DNA of 64,000 bases from Gemmatimonadaceae bacterium (GCA_035533755.1 DATLTC010000030.1:59880-123879), one strand, 5' to 3'; numbered from the stretch's first letter, positions 8,868 to 21,330 are shown. Notes: generated from the letters alone by a model not told the origin. Program-made: numbers and translations.

Positions 8868-9203
8868 TCACGCAAGCGCGAGCGTGGTTTCGCTGCTGAT
8901 CCATTCCAGATATTTCGCCAATCCGGCGGAAACGGGGAGGGCGAGCAGTTCCGGCACCTTGTAGGGGTGCAACTCGCCAAACGCCATCTGCAGGGTCTCG
9001 AGGCGCGCCGATCGGGTCTTGAGCAGCAGCACGACCTCGTGCTCGTCGGCGATCTTGCCCTGCCAGCGGTAGAGGGAACGGGCGCCGGGCAGGAGCGTGC
9101 CGCAGGCGATCAGCCGGCGTTCGAGGAGGGCGCGCACCAGACGCACTCCCTCCTCGTCGGAGGCGACGGTGGTCAGGACGACGATGGCATCGGTGTGAGG
9201 CAT
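8868..9203 (-). CDS. cutA: Divalent-cation tolerance protein CutA
   Basis: The 111-residue product matches the CutA1 family over its full length: [28 protein letters not shown] at the start, [19 protein letters not shown] in the middle, and [13 protein letters not shown] near the end, each of which is quoted here only in part by key residues ([18 protein letters not shown]). CutA forms trimers with a ferredoxin-like fold. The historical copper-tolerance role is not well defined biochemically. It is the first gene of the minus-strand operon and is divergent from uvrA with an 86-base gap. Confidence 0.95.
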   Translation of the reverse strand: MPHTDAIVVLTTVASDEEGVRLVRALLERRLIACGTLLPGARSLYRWQGKIADEHEVVLLLKTRSARLETLQMAFGELHPYKVPELLALPVSAGLAKYLEWISSETTLALA

Positions 9204-9251
9204 GGCGGGCGGGAGAGAAGTTCCCGTAAGATAACGCCCGAACCCCCCGGC

Positions 9252-9280
9252 TTGTCTCCTCCCGCCCGACCGGCCAGCTT
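9252..9280 (+). promoter_or_regulatory. Possible uvrA promoter (TTGTCT-17-CAGCTT)
   Basis: TTGTCT at 9252-9257 and CAGCTT at 9275-9280 are separated by 17 bases and end nine bases before the uvrA ATG. The form resembles the TTGnnn-N17/18-TAGCTT motif seen upstream of four other genes in the window, with one change in the -10 box. No strong Shine-Dalgarno lies between it and the start codon. No SOS box of the E. coli CTGT-N8-ACAG type was recognised. Confidence 0.4.
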
Positions 9281-9289
9281 TCCCAGGCT

Positions 9290-12136
<2,847 letters not shown>

Positions 12137-12207
12137 ACCTCGCGCCGGCGCCCATCGGGCGCGGCGCGCCCACCGTGCCCGCTCTCCGACCCTCTCCGCC
12201 CACTTCC

Positions 12208-12876
12208 ATGGTCTCTCTGCTCGACATCATCGGTCCGGTCATGGTGGGCCCGTCGTCCTCGCACACCGCGGGCGCCTGCCGCCTGGGCATCGTCGCGCGC
12301 TGCCTCGTGGGCGGCACCCCCGACCGCGCCCGCATCGAGTTGCACGGCTCGTTCGCGCGCACCGGCGAGGGCCACGGTACCGACAAGGCCATCGCCGGCG
12401 GCCTCCTCGGCTTCCGCCCCGACGACGAGCGGTTGCGCGACGCGCTCGAGATCGCCGAGCGCGACGGCCTCGAGTACCGCTTCGAGAAGACCACCATCGC
12501 CGACGACGCCCACCCCAATACGGTGCGCATCACGGTCGAACGCGGCGAGCGCACACACGTCATGCTCGGGTCGTCGCTCGGCGCCGGCCGCATCCACGTC
12601 ACCGAGATCGACGGCTTTCCCGTGGAAGTGCTCGGCAACCACTACACCATCGTCCTCGTGGCCGAGGACGTGAAGGGCTCCGTGGCCCGCATCGCCACCA
12701 TCCTCGCCGACGACGGCCTCAACATCGCCACCCTCCGGCTCAGCCGGAAACACCGCGGCGGCGACGCGCTCATGGTCATCGAAGTGGACGAGCCGCCCGA
12801 CGAGCGCGTGCGCGAGCACATCCGCGCGCTCCCCTGGGTGCGCTGGGCGCACCGGCTCGAGAAAGTGAGCGGCTGA
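12208..12876 (+). CDS. sdaAB: L-serine dehydratase, beta subunit
   Basis: The ATG at 12208 gives 222 residues, close to Bacillus SdaAB (about 220), and starts directly at the conserved VSLLDIIGPVMVGPSSSHTAG motif (quoted in part: IGPVMVGPSSSHTAG). An in-frame GTG at 12133 would add 25 Pro-rich residues and is judged non-coding. The central part has GSFARTGEGHGTDKAI; the C-terminal half is an ACT-like regulatory domain (VLVAEDVKGSVARIATILAD). With SdaAA it forms the iron-sulfur L-serine deaminase that converts serine to pyruvate and ammonia. The partner gene starts one base after its stop. Confidence 0.93.
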   Translation: MVSLLDIIGPVMVGPSSSHTAGACRLGIVARCLVGGTPDRARIELHGSFARTGEGHGTDKAIAGGLLGFRPDDERLRDALEIAERDGLEYRFEKTTIADDAHPNTVRITVERGERTHVMLGSSLGAGRIHVTEIDGFPVEVLGNHYTIVLVAEDVKGSVARIATILADDGLNIATLRLSRKHRGGDALMVIEVDEPPDERVREHIRALPWVRWAHRLEKVSG

Positions 12877-12877
12877 C

Positions 12878-13762
12878 ATGTATCGCTCTCTCGTGGAAGC
12901 CATTCGCGACGCCGAGGCGCAGGGCAAGACGCTGGCCCAACTCGCCCTCGAAACCGAAGCCCGCGATCAGGGACGCCCCGTGCAGGAGATCCGCGACGCC
13001 CTGCGCCGCGCGCTCCACGTCATGCGCGACGCCGTGGCGCGCGGCATGGCCGGCGACCTGCGCTCCGCGTCGGGCCTCGTGGGCGGAGACGCGGCCAAGC
13101 TGCGCACCGGGCCCGCCGGTCCGCTGTCGGGCACGCCATTCCGCGACGTGCTCGCCCGCGCCCTCGCCGTGCAGGAAGTGAACGCGGCCATGGGCGTCAT
13201 CGTCGCGGCGCCCACCGCCGGCGGCGCCGGCATCCTCCCGGCGGTGCTCACCGGACTCGCCGCCGCCCGCCCGATCACCGACGAACAACTCGTGGACGCG
13301 CTCGCTACCGCTGGCCTCATCGGCGCCGTGGTGGCGGAACGGGCCTCGCTCTCCGGCGCCGAGGGCGGGTGCCAGGCCGAGACGGGCGCCGCCGCCGGAA
13401 TGGCCGCCGGCGCCGCCACCGAGATGCTCGGCGGTTCCCCCGCCCAGGTGGGCCACGCCGTCGCCCTCGCGCAGCAGGCCACCCTCGGCCTCATCTGCGA
13501 TCCGCTCGGCGGTCTCGTCGAACTCCCGTGCGTGTTCCGCAACGCCACCGGCGCCGCCATCGCGCTGGCCGCGATCGAGATGGCGCTGGCCGGCATCGAA
13601 TTCGCCATCCCGTCGGACGAGGTCATCGACGTGATGGGCGAGATCGGCCGCGAGATGGATGTGCGCTATCGGGAAACCGCGGGCGGCGGCCTGGCCGCCA
13701 CGCCGACCGGGCGCCGCCTGGCGCGCGAACGGCTGGTGCAGATCAAGCGGTCCGGCGCCTGA
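12878..13762 (+). CDS. sdaAA: L-serine dehydratase, iron-sulfur alpha subunit
   Basis: The 294-residue catalytic subunit has the expected three cysteine sites for the [4Fe-4S] cluster: GAEGGCQAE, LICDPLGG and LPCVFRNA. Between them are VIVAAPTAGGAGILPAVL and GGSPAQVGHAVALAQQ, also conserved; the C-terminus ends in GGGLAATPTGRRL as in Bacillus-type subunits. It starts one base after sdaAB, so the two are translated from one message. The enzyme is oxygen-sensitive in known members and provides pyruvate from serine. Confidence 0.94.
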   Translation: MYRSLVEAIRDAEAQGKTLAQLALETEARDQGRPVQEIRDALRRALHVMRDAVARGMAGDLRSASGLVGGDAAKLRTGPAGPLSGTPFRDVLARALAVQEVNAAMGVIVAAPTAGGAGILPAVLTGLAAARPITDEQLVDALATAGLIGAVVAERASLSGAEGGCQAETGAAAGMAAGAATEMLGGSPAQVGHAVALAQQATLGLICDPLGGLVELPCVFRNATGAAIALAAIEMALAGIEFAIPSDEVIDVMGEIGREMDVRYRETAGGGLAATPTGRRLARERLVQIKRSGA

Positions 13763-13763
13763 C

Positions 13764-14666
13764 ATGCGATTCGCCGAAATGGCGCGCGGGACGATCAAGC
13801 CGCACTACTTCTTCCGTCCCACCCAATTGGCGCGGCGGATCGCCTGGCGCCTGCGCCGCGAATCGGTGGACCGCGTCACGGTGCGGCTGCCCTGGGGCAT
13901 GTCCATCCGCTGCTTCGCGGGCGACGCGATCGGGTTGTCGCTGCAGCAGCTGGGCGTGTTCGACCTCGGCGTTGCCGAGGTGCTCTGGCGGCTGGCCGAT
14001 CCGGGGGAACTGGCGCTCGACGTCGGCGCCAACATCGGACAGATGACGGCGCTGCTCGCCCGGCGCACGGGCGCGGCCGGTCGCGTGTTGGCGTTCGAAC
14101 CCAACGACGAGGTTCGCGCCGAGCTCGCGCACAACGTGGAACTCTGGCGGTCGGCCGCCGGCGTGGCCGCCATCGACATCTCGGCCGCCGCCCTCTCCGA
14201 TCACGACGGCGAAGGCGAACTCCTCCTCCCGCCGTCCTATGAATGGAATCGCGGCGTCGCCGAGGTGGCCGGGCCGGGCAGCACCGGCCGCGGCGAACGC
14301 CGCCGCATCCACCTCGCGCGCCTCGATACATTCGTCCTCGATGGCGCCAGGGTGGGCGTCATGAAGTTGGACGTGGAGGGACACGAGCCCGCCGTACTGC
14401 GCGGCGGCCAGTCGCTGCTCGCCGAGCACCGGGTGCGCGACGTGGTGTACGAGGACCACGAGCGGTATCCGAGCGCGGTGTCGCGCATGCTGGAGCACCA
14501 CGGGTATCGGATCCTGGCCGTGGGGGCGGGATTCTGGGGCCCCCGGGTGGGTCCGCCCGGTGGGTCGTCGCTCGTGGCGAGCTGGGAGAGCCCCAGCTTC
14601 CTCGCCACCCTCGACCCCGACCGCGCCCGCGCGCGATTGCGCCCCCGGGGCTGGCGCGTTCTATAG
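13764..14666 (+). CDS. FkbM-family SAM-dependent methyltransferase
   Basis: ATG 13764, one base after the sdaAA stop, gives 300 residues; a longer in-frame ORF would run into sdaAA and is rejected. The SAM-binding motif I is DVGANIGQMTALLAR from residue 86, motif II region is LAFEPNDEVRAEL, and the FkbM-type KLDVEGHEPAVLRGG starts at residue 201. Family members methylate sugars or secondary metabolites; no glycan or polyketide genes are nearby, so the substrate is unknown. The C-terminal ~40 residues are variable (GPRVGPPGG) and followed by a basic end. Confidence 0.88.
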   Translation: MRFAEMARGTIKPHYFFRPTQLARRIAWRLRRESVDRVTVRLPWGMSIRCFAGDAIGLSLQQLGVFDLGVAEVLWRLADPGELALDVGANIGQMTALLARRTGAAGRVLAFEPNDEVRAELAHNVELWRSAAGVAAIDISAAALSDHDGEGELLLPPSYEWNRGVAEVAGPGSTGRGERRRIHLARLDTFVLDGARVGVMKLDVEGHEPAVLRGGQSLLAEHRVRDVVYEDHERYPSAVSRMLEHHGYRILAVGAGFWGPRVGPPGGSSLVASWESPSFLATLDPDRARARLRPRGWRVL

Positions 14667-14685
14667 AACAGATCCCCCTGGGCCG

Positions 14686-14714
14686 TTGCCCGCCCCCCGG
14701 CGCAGCGGTAGCTT
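14686..14714 (+). promoter_or_regulatory. Possible promoter for the YbjN-like/pspA/AI-2E operon
   Basis: TTGCCC (14686-14691) and TAGCTT (14709-14714) are separated by 17 bases. The predicted transcription start near 14721 leaves a leader of about 67 bases before the ATG at 14788. The same TAGCTT hexamer and spacing recur before rpsL and trpS, and with 18-base spacing before the MscS-type gene. The site lies in the only gap upstream of this operon. Confidence 0.45.
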
Positions 14715-14787
14715 GACCCCAGGGTGCTTGAAACGCCGCCGCGATGGTTCCGTAAGGTCTTACCAGAGTATCACACGGATAGCGCCG

Positions 14788-15192
14788 ATGGTCACCAAGG
14801 ACGAAATCGAAGGCTTTCTCGACCGCCTGAGCGTGGACGGGGCGACGCACGAGGAGATCGAATCCGGTCTCTGGGTCGTCAAGCCCGGTGGCTCCCAGGA
14901 CTTTGACGTGGTCGTCCACTACTCCCCGCCGGTGGTCCTGCTGCGGGTGAAGGTGATGACCCTGCCAACCCAGCATGGGGCGCTCGCCACGCTGAGTCGC
15001 CGGCTGCTGGAGATGAACGCCAGCGATCTGCTCCATGGCTCGTACGGCATCCAGGGCGATTCGGTCGTCCTCACCGAAGCCCTCGAGTTGGAACACCTGG
15101 ACTACGACGAATTTCTGGCGAGCTATGAGAGCATGACCCTGGCGCTGGCGTCGCACATGCGCGAGCTGGGCTCGTACCGCGAGGCACACTGA
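14788..15192 (+). CDS. YbjN / type III chaperone-like small protein
   Basis: ATG 14788 gives 134 residues; the 76-codon in-frame upstream extension overlaps the methyltransferase and is unlikely. The sequence (VTKDEIEGFLDRL, GLWVVKPGG, VVVHYSPPVVLLRVKVM, LLEMNASDLLHGSYGI) resembles YbjN or CesT-type folds, which bind partner proteins or act as chaperones. The spacing to pspA is only three bases, so the product is likely translated together with PspA and may act in envelope stress. The fold call is moderate, the partner is unknown. Confidence 0.65.
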   Translation: MVTKDEIEGFLDRLSVDGATHEEIESGLWVVKPGGSQDFDVVVHYSPPVVLLRVKVMTLPTQHGALATLSRRLLEMNASDLLHGSYGIQGDSVVLTEALELEHLDYDEFLASYESMTLALASHMRELGSYREAH

Positions 15193-15195
15193 CCC

Positions 15196-15974
<779 letters not shown>

Positions 15975-15978
<4 letters not shown>

Positions 15979-17099
15979 GCGCCGAGACCCAGCGGCGTTT
16001 CAGATACGCGCCCGCGCTCGCGGCGACGGTCCTCACCGTCCTCATCCTGTGGCTGGTCGGGTCCGTCGCCGATGTCTTGATGCTGCTGTTCCTGGGCATC
16101 CTCATCGCGCTCTATCTCAATGCGCTCGCCGGTGCCTTGCGGCGGCACCTGCGTCTGCCGGCCCGCCTGGCGTTCCCCGCGGCCCTCCTGGTCAGTATCG
16201 GGGCCCTCGTCCTGCTCGCCAACATGCTCGTGCCCCCTGTGGTCACGCAGACGCAGGAACTGCTCAAGCTGCTGCCCCAGTACATCAGCACGTGGCAGAC
16301 CACCCTCGAAACCACCATCGCGCGCATTCCCGCCCTGGCCGACACCATCCAGCCGGGCCAGCACAGCATCGTGCTCGCGCTCTACGACCAGCTCACCAAC
16401 ACCCTCCAGGACGTCGTGCCCAAGCTGTTCGCCGGCGTCCACGTGGCCATCAGCATCTTCTCCGTGGGCGTGATGGCCATCTATCTCGCCGTGCACCCGG
16501 AGGTCTACTGCGACCTGACCGTGTCGCTCTTCCCGCCGGTGCGGCGCCGGTTCGTCCGCCACCTGCTCGGCGAGCTCGGCGATACGCTCCGCGCCTTCAT
16601 CGTTGCCCAGCTCTTCACGATGACGGTGCTCGGCATCCTCACCGGCATCGGCCTCTACGCCCTCAACGTTCCCTATGCCCTCACCTTCGGTGTGTTCACT
16701 GGGCTGGCCGCGATCGTGCCGTTCTTCGGCACGCTCCTCTCCACCACGCTGCCGGCGTTGTTCGTGCTCAATACGCCCGACGGCGGCACCCGCGCGCTGC
16801 TCGTGCTCGGACTGGGCGTGGTCATCCACCTCATCGAAGGCAATCTCGTTTCGCCGTTGGTGATGTCCGAGAAAGTCGATCTCCCGCCGGTGCTGTGCAT
16901 CCTCGGCGTGCTCGTGATCGGCGAACTCCTCGGGCCGGTCGGATTGCTGATCGCCGTGCCCACGCTCGCCATCGTCATGGTGCTCATGCGTCGGATCCTC
17001 ATTCACGGCATCTACGACGGCGGGCTGGTGGTCGATCCCGAGGCGACGCCGGCCCCGTCGCTCCTGACCTCCGAGCGATTCCCGCCCGCTTCCCCCTGA
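15975..17099 (+). CDS. AI-2E family (PerM/TqsA-like) membrane transporter
   Basis: The 374-residue protein begins with TTG overlapping the pspA TGA (TTGA). It has about eight hydrophobic helices: two at the N-terminus, a long soluble-type segment (PQYISTWQTTLETTIARIPA), and a C-terminal cluster containing GIGLYALNVPYALTFGVFTG and EGNLVSPLVM, which are typical for this family. Known members export autoinducer-2 or function as Na+/H+ antiporters; no luxS-type gene is in the window, so a signalling role is not supported. Overlap with pspA suggests a role in membrane homeostasis. Confidence 0.88.
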
Positions 17100-17118
17100 C
17101 CGCGCTCCGCCACGCCGC

Positions 17119-18168
17119 ATGACCCCCCGTCCGCGCTTCCTGATCCTCGCCGAAGGTGCGTTCAATCCGGTTCGCTCCAAGACCGCGAACGCCTGCATCC
17201 GCTACACCCCCGACCGCGTGGCCGCGGTCCTCGACTCCACCCAGCGCGGCAAGACCGCGCAGCAGGTGCTCGGCTTCGGCGGCGCCATCCCCGTGGTCGG
17301 CTCGGTGGACGAGGGCCTCGCCCATCGCCCCAATGCGCTGCTCATCGGCATCGCCCCGCAGGGCGGCCAGCTCCCGCCCGAGTGGCGCGGCATCATTCGC
17401 CGCGTGCTCGACGACGGGCTCGACGTATGGAGCGGACTCCACACCCTGCTCGGCGACGACCCGGAATTCACCGCCCACGCCACGTCGTCCGGCGCCACGA
17501 TCCACGACCTGCGGCGTCCGCCGCGCGATCTCGAGGTGGCCCGCGGCCGCGTGCGCGACGTGGCCGCCACGGTCGTCCTCACCGTGGGCACCGACTGCAA
17601 CATCGGCAAGATGACGGCGGCCCTCCAACTCCTCGACGGACTCCGCGCCAAGGGCCACCGCGTCGCGTTCGCCGGCACCGGACAGACCGGCATCCTCGTC
17701 GACGGCCGGGGCATCTCGGTGGACGCCGTGATCGCCGACTTCATCGCCGGCGCCGCCGAACGCCTCGTGCTCGACGCCGCCAGGGACGCCGACATCGTGC
17801 TCGTCGAAGGGCAGGGCTCGATCATCCATCCCAGCTACTCCGGGGTGACGTACGGACTCCTGCACGGCGCGCTTCCCCACGCGCAGGTGATGTGCGCGCA
17901 ACCGTCGCGCACCGCCATCCGCCACAACGAGTGGATGGCCATTCCGCCGCTGCCCGAATTCATCCGGCTCCACGAGCGCGTGGTGCTGCGCCCCGCTCCC
18001 GTGATCGCCGTCGCCCTCAACACGTACGACATGGACGACGCCGCCGCGCGCGCGGCGGTGGAGCGCACGGCCCGCGACACCGGCCTCCCCACCACCGATC
18101 CGGTGCGGTTCGATCCGGCGCCGGTGGTCGACGCCATCGACGCCTTTCACCGCACGCGTCCGCGCTGA
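17119..18168 (+). CDS. DUF1611 family protein (DgcN-like)
   Basis: The 349-residue protein matches DUF1611: an N-terminal Rossmann-like part (LILAEGAFNPVRSKTANACIRY), then a P-loop-like motif GTDCNIGKMT at residues 157-166, GTGQTGILVDGRG, and VEGQGSIIHPSYSGVTYGLL. One studied member, DgcN, acts with DgcA in D-glutamate catabolism as an N-acetyltransferase. No racemase-like dgcA partner is adjacent here, so a substrate is not assigned. It starts 19 bases after the AI-2E gene and is followed by ~140 bases without a gene. Confidence 0.82.
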   Translation: MTPRPRFLILAEGAFNPVRSKTANACIRYTPDRVAAVLDSTQRGKTAQQVLGFGGAIPVVGSVDEGLAHRPNALLIGIAPQGGQLPPEWRGIIRRVLDDGLDVWSGLHTLLGDDPEFTAHATSSGATIHDLRRPPRDLEVARGRVRDVAATVVLTVGTDCNIGKMTAALQLLDGLRAKGHRVAFAGTGQTGILVDGRGISVDAVIADFIAGAAERLVLDAARDADIVLVEGQGSIIHPSYSGVTYGLLHGALPHAQVMCAQPSRTAIRHNEWMAIPPLPEFIRLHERVVLRPAPVIAVALNTYDMDDAAARAAVERTARDTGLPTTDPVRFDPAPVVDAIDAFHRTRPR

Positions 18169-18305
18169 GCCGACGGCGCCGCGGTCGGGCGCGCGCGCGG
18201 ACGTTTTGCGCCTCGGTGCGCCATTCCGATGGCGGTCCGGCCGGCTCCAGGGTGCACAGTCCCCGGGCCAACCGCACGTCGCGCCCACCGCCAACACCGC
18301 CGCCC

Positions 18306-19001
18306 ATGCACTTCTCCGCGCGAGGACTCCGAAAGCAGTATGCCGCAGGCACACCCGGCTGCTCGGCCGTGGCGCGCGTGTTGTGCGGCGTGAACCTCGA
18401 GCTCGCACCGGCCGACATCGTCGGCATCGCCGGAGCGCGGGGCGCCGGCAAGACCACGCTGGTCCGCTGCGTGGCCGGACTCGCGCGCCCCGACGCCGGC
18501 GCCCTGCACTGGGGGCCGGCCGCGCAGCGCCCCCGCGTCGTGTCCCTGTCGCCGGCCGCGTATCCGTTCGATACCGTGCGCGACGTGATCGAGCGGGCGT
18601 CCAGCGATTCCGCCGTCGATCCCTGCCGCTTGGCCGAGATGATCGGCGCGCTCGGGTTGGCGGCGGCCGCCGACACGGCGCAGGTGGCGCTCACCACCGA
18701 CGAGCGGGCGCGCCTGGCGCTCGCCATCGGACTCGCCACGCAACACGCCCTGCTCCTCCTCGACGGCACCTGCGACGCCCTCGCCGCCGGGTCCCGCGCC
18801 GCCGTCCGCGATCGCCTGCGCGCACACGCGGCGGCCGGGGGCGCCGTGCTCCTCGCCGGCCGCGACGGCATCGCCCTAGCCGCGCTCGCGGACCGCGTCG
18901 TCGAACTCCGCGACGGCGTGCTGCATTCCATGGGCGAGGCCGGCCATCGTCCGGCGTCGGCGCGCGTGGCCGAAGCGCCGGCCAGCCCGGAGGTCCGTTG
19001 A
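18306..19001 (+). CDS. Degenerate ABC-type ATPase, probably without normal hydrolysis
   Basis: ATG 18306 gives 231 residues with the layout of an ABC nucleotide-binding domain. Walker A is intact (GARGAGKTT from residue 43). The Q-loop region is weak. The signature LSGGQ is replaced by LTTDERARLALAIGLA. Walker B reads LLLLDGTCDAL, with Gly154 where the catalytic glutamate should be, and the H-loop position reads LLAGRDGIAL without a histidine. This pattern suggests nucleotide binding without hydrolysis. No permease gene is adjacent. It may be a regulatory ABC-like protein or a decaying gene; the intact frame over 231 codons favours the former. Confidence 0.7.
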   Translation: MHFSARGLRKQYAAGTPGCSAVARVLCGVNLELAPADIVGIAGARGAGKTTLVRCVAGLARPDAGALHWGPAAQRPRVVSLSPAAYPFDTVRDVIERASSDSAVDPCRLAEMIGALGLAAAADTAQVALTTDERARLALAIGLATQHALLLLDGTCDALAAGSRAAVRDRLRAHAAAGGAVLLAGRDGIALAALADRVVELRDGVLHSMGEAGHRPASARVAEAPASPEVR

Positions 19002-19027
19002 CCATGCCGCGGGAGAACGCCTAGCTT
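18998..19027 (+). promoter_or_regulatory. Predicted promoter giving a leaderless MscS-type mRNA
   Basis: TTGACC (18998-19003), an 18-base spacer and TAGCTT (19022-19027) lie at the very end of the ABC-like gene. The -10 box ends six bases before the GTG start codon at 19034, so the expected transcription start coincides with the start codon. No Shine-Dalgarno is present in the CTCCGG between them. Confidence 0.55.
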
Positions 19028-19033
19028 CTCCGG

Positions 19034-19903
19034 GTGCTTTTCCCGGCTGTCGTCGCCCTGCAGGGGCCCGTGCACGTTCCGTATACGCTTGGCGAACTCG
19101 CCGAGTCGGCCAAGCAGCTCGGCGTCATCCTCGTGGCCTGCGCCGTGGCCTGGATCGCCGTGCGCGTCGTCGCCGCGCGCATCGAGACGATGGCGCGCTC
19201 GGCGCGCGGCGAGGAATGGGGGCCGGCCCGCGAGCAGCGCGCCCGCACGCTCGCCCTCCTGCTGCGCAATTCGGGGCGCACCCTCGTCGTGGTCGTCGGC
19301 GGCATCATGGCGCTGCACGCCTTCGGGGTCGACACCAACCCGCTGCTCGCCGTGTCGGGCGTGCTCGGCCTCGCGATCTCGTTCGGTTCGCAGAGCCTCG
19401 TGCGCGATTACGTCACCGGGTTCTTCCTCCAGTTCGAGCACCAGTTCGGGCTCGGCGACGCCGTGCGCATCGGCGGCGTGGAAGGCACGGTGGAGGACCT
19501 CACGCTGCGTCTGGTGTACGTGCGCGCCGCCACCGGCGCGCTGCACATCATTCCCAACGGCCAGATCCTGCAGGTCACCAACCTGTCGCGCGCCTGGCGC
19601 CGCGCCTCGGTGAGCGTGGACGTGCCCTGGCATGCCGCCGAAGCCGCGGCCAAGACGCTGGGCGCCGTGGCTGGTGGGCTGGCCGGCGACGCGGCCTGGG
19701 CGACCCGGTTGCTCGACCCGCCCACGGTCACCGGCATCGAGAAGTTCGGCCCCGGCACCGTGACGCTCGGCATCACCACGCGCGTCAAGCCGGGGGATCT
19801 CGACGCCACGGCCGGCGAACTGCGGCGCCGCGTGCAGGCCGCGTTCGCGCGCGACCAGGTGCCCACCGTGCCGATCCCGCTGGCGCCCTCCACTACATTG
19901 TGA
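19034..19903 (+). CDS. MscS-family mechanosensitive channel
   Basis: The 289-residue protein starts at GTG 19034. It has three N-terminal hydrophobic segments, the third containing LLAVSGVLGLAISFGSQSLV, which matches the MscS pore-lining TM3 and is followed by RDYVTGFFLQFEHQFGLGD and VRIGGVEGTVEDLTLRLV, the conserved beta domain. IIPNGQILQVTNLSR is the usual NxxI segment. The length equals small MscS proteins (286 residues in E. coli). It releases solutes during hypo-osmotic shock from the inner membrane. The next gene, cysS, starts two bases after its stop. Confidence 0.93.
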   Translation: MLFPAVVALQGPVHVPYTLGELAESAKQLGVILVACAVAWIAVRVVAARIETMARSARGEEWGPAREQRARTLALLLRNSGRTLVVVVGGIMALHAFGVDTNPLLAVSGVLGLAISFGSQSLVRDYVTGFFLQFEHQFGLGDAVRIGGVEGTVEDLTLRLVYVRAATGALHIIPNGQILQVTNLSRAWRRASVSVDVPWHAAEAAAKTLGAVAGGLAGDAAWATRLLDPPTVTGIEKFGPGTVTLGITTRVKPGDLDATAGELRRRVQAAFARDQVPTVPIPLAPSTTL

Positions 19904-19905
19904 CG

Positions 19906-21330
19906 ATGGTCATGCCGGCGCCGGAATTCCGCCTCTACAACACGCTCACTCGACAGGTGGAGCCGTTCGCGCCCGCCGACGGGGACACCGTACGCTTCTA
20001 CAGCTGCGGACCCACCGTCTACAACCCCGCGCATCTGGGCAACTTCCGCACGTTCCTGTTCAACGACCTGCTGCGCCGCGCGCTCAGGCTGCGCGGGTGG
20101 AAGGTGCGCCAGGTGATGAATCTCACGGACGTCGACGACAAGATCATCAAGCGCGCGTCGGAGCAGGGCGTGACGATCGGCGAGATCACGGGGCCGATCA
20201 CGACCGTCTTCCAGGCCGACCGCGAGTACCTGCGCATCGAACCCGCCGAGGCGTATCCCAGAGCCACCGAGTTCATCCCGCAGATGATCGCGCTCGTCCA
20301 ACGGCTGGTGAAGGCGGGCGTCGCTTATCAAGCCGACGACGGATCGGTGTACTTCGCCATCGCCCGGTTTCCGCAGTACGGCCGCCTGTCGCGCCTCGAC
20401 ACGCGCGAGATCAAGGCCGGCGCGCGCGTGGCGCAGGACGACTACGCCAAGGAGAACGCCCAGGACTTCGCGCTGTGGAAGGCGGCCAAGGACGAGGACG
20501 AGCGGGTGGGCGCGGCGTGGGAGTCCCCGTGGGGCCGCGGGCGCCCGGGCTGGCATCTGGAATGCTCGGCGATGGCCATGGATCTGCTGGGGGACACGCT
20601 CGACATCCACACCGGCGGGGTCGATCTCGTGTTCCCGCACCACGAGGACGAGATCGCGCAGTCCGAGGCCGCCACCGGCAAGCCGTTCGCGCGGTTCTGG
20701 TGCCATGGGGCGTTCCTGCTCACCGACGGCACGAAGATGGCCAAGCGGGTGGGGAACGTGAGCACCGTGCAGGGGCTTCGCGAGGCGCACGTGTCGGCGG
20801 CGGCCATCCGCCACTTCGTGTTCAGCGCGCACTACCGCAAGGAGCTGAACCTGTCCGACGACGCGCTCGACGCGAGCGGCGAAGCGGTGCGGCGGGTGGG
20901 CGATTTCGCGGAGCGGTTGGCCCAGGCCGCGGGCGGCACGCCGGCGTTGGCCGCGGCGGCGGGCGACGCCGTGGCGGCGTTCGAGGCGGCGCTGTTCGAC
21001 GATCTCAACGCGCCGCGGGCCGTTGGGGCGCTGTTCACGTTCATCAGCGCGGCCAACGCCGAGCTCGACCGTCGCGGATCGGACTCGGCGGCGCTGGGCG
21101 TGGCCCGCGCGGCATTTGCCCGGATGAACGGCGTGCTCGACCTCATTCCCGACCGCACCGTGGACGATCCGGCGCTGGTGGCGTGGGTGGAGGGGCAACT
21201 GGTGGCGCGGCGGGAAGCCCGTGCGCGGCGGGACTTTGCGGAAGCCGACCGGATCCGCTCGGAGCTCACGGAGCGGGGAATCGCGATCGAGGATACGCCG
21301 TCGGGCACCAAGTGGAAGCGTGTGGGGTAG
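19906..21330 (+). CDS. cysS: Cysteinyl-tRNA synthetase
   Basis: The 474-residue product is the usual size. The HIGH-like motif is HLGN at residues 43-46, with the zinc ligand Cys34 in SCGPTVYN; the other zinc ligands are in HLECSAM and HHEDEIAQSEA. The KMSKS-like signature is KMAKR from residue 277. The C-terminal helical domain ends with REARARRDFAEADRIRSEL, the standard anticodon-binding end. A second ATG lies two codons downstream and would also work. The enzyme charges tRNA-Cys. A long longer frame extending over the MscS gene is rejected. Confidence 0.97.
   Translation: MVMPAPEFRLYNTLTRQVEPFAPADGDTVRFYSCGPTVYNPAHLGNFRTFLFNDLLRRALRLRGWKVRQVMNLTDVDDKIIKRASEQGVTIGEITGPITTVFQADREYLRIEPAEAYPRATEFIPQMIALVQRLVKAGVAYQADDGSVYFAIARFPQYGRLSRLDTREIKAGARVAQDDYAKENAQDFALWKAAKDEDERVGAAWESPWGRGRPGWHLECSAMAMDLLGDTLDIHTGGVDLVFPHHEDEIAQSEAATGKPFARFWCHGAFLLTDGTKMAKRVGNVSTVQGLREAHVSAAAIRHFVFSAHYRKELNLSDDALDASGEAVRRVGDFAERLAQAAGGTPALAAAAGDAVAAFEAALFDDLNAPRAVGALFTFISAANAELDRRGSDSAALGVARAAFARMNGVLDLIPDRTVDDPALVAWVEGQLVARREARARRDFAEADRIRSELTERGIAIEDTPSGTKWKRVG

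Noticed and set aside
14724..14906. 60-codon GTG frame at the predicted transcription start before the YbjN-like gene
   Set aside because: It overlaps the YbjN-like gene in another frame, has no ribosome-binding site and no recognisable product; a leader peptide could not be excluded but is not supported.
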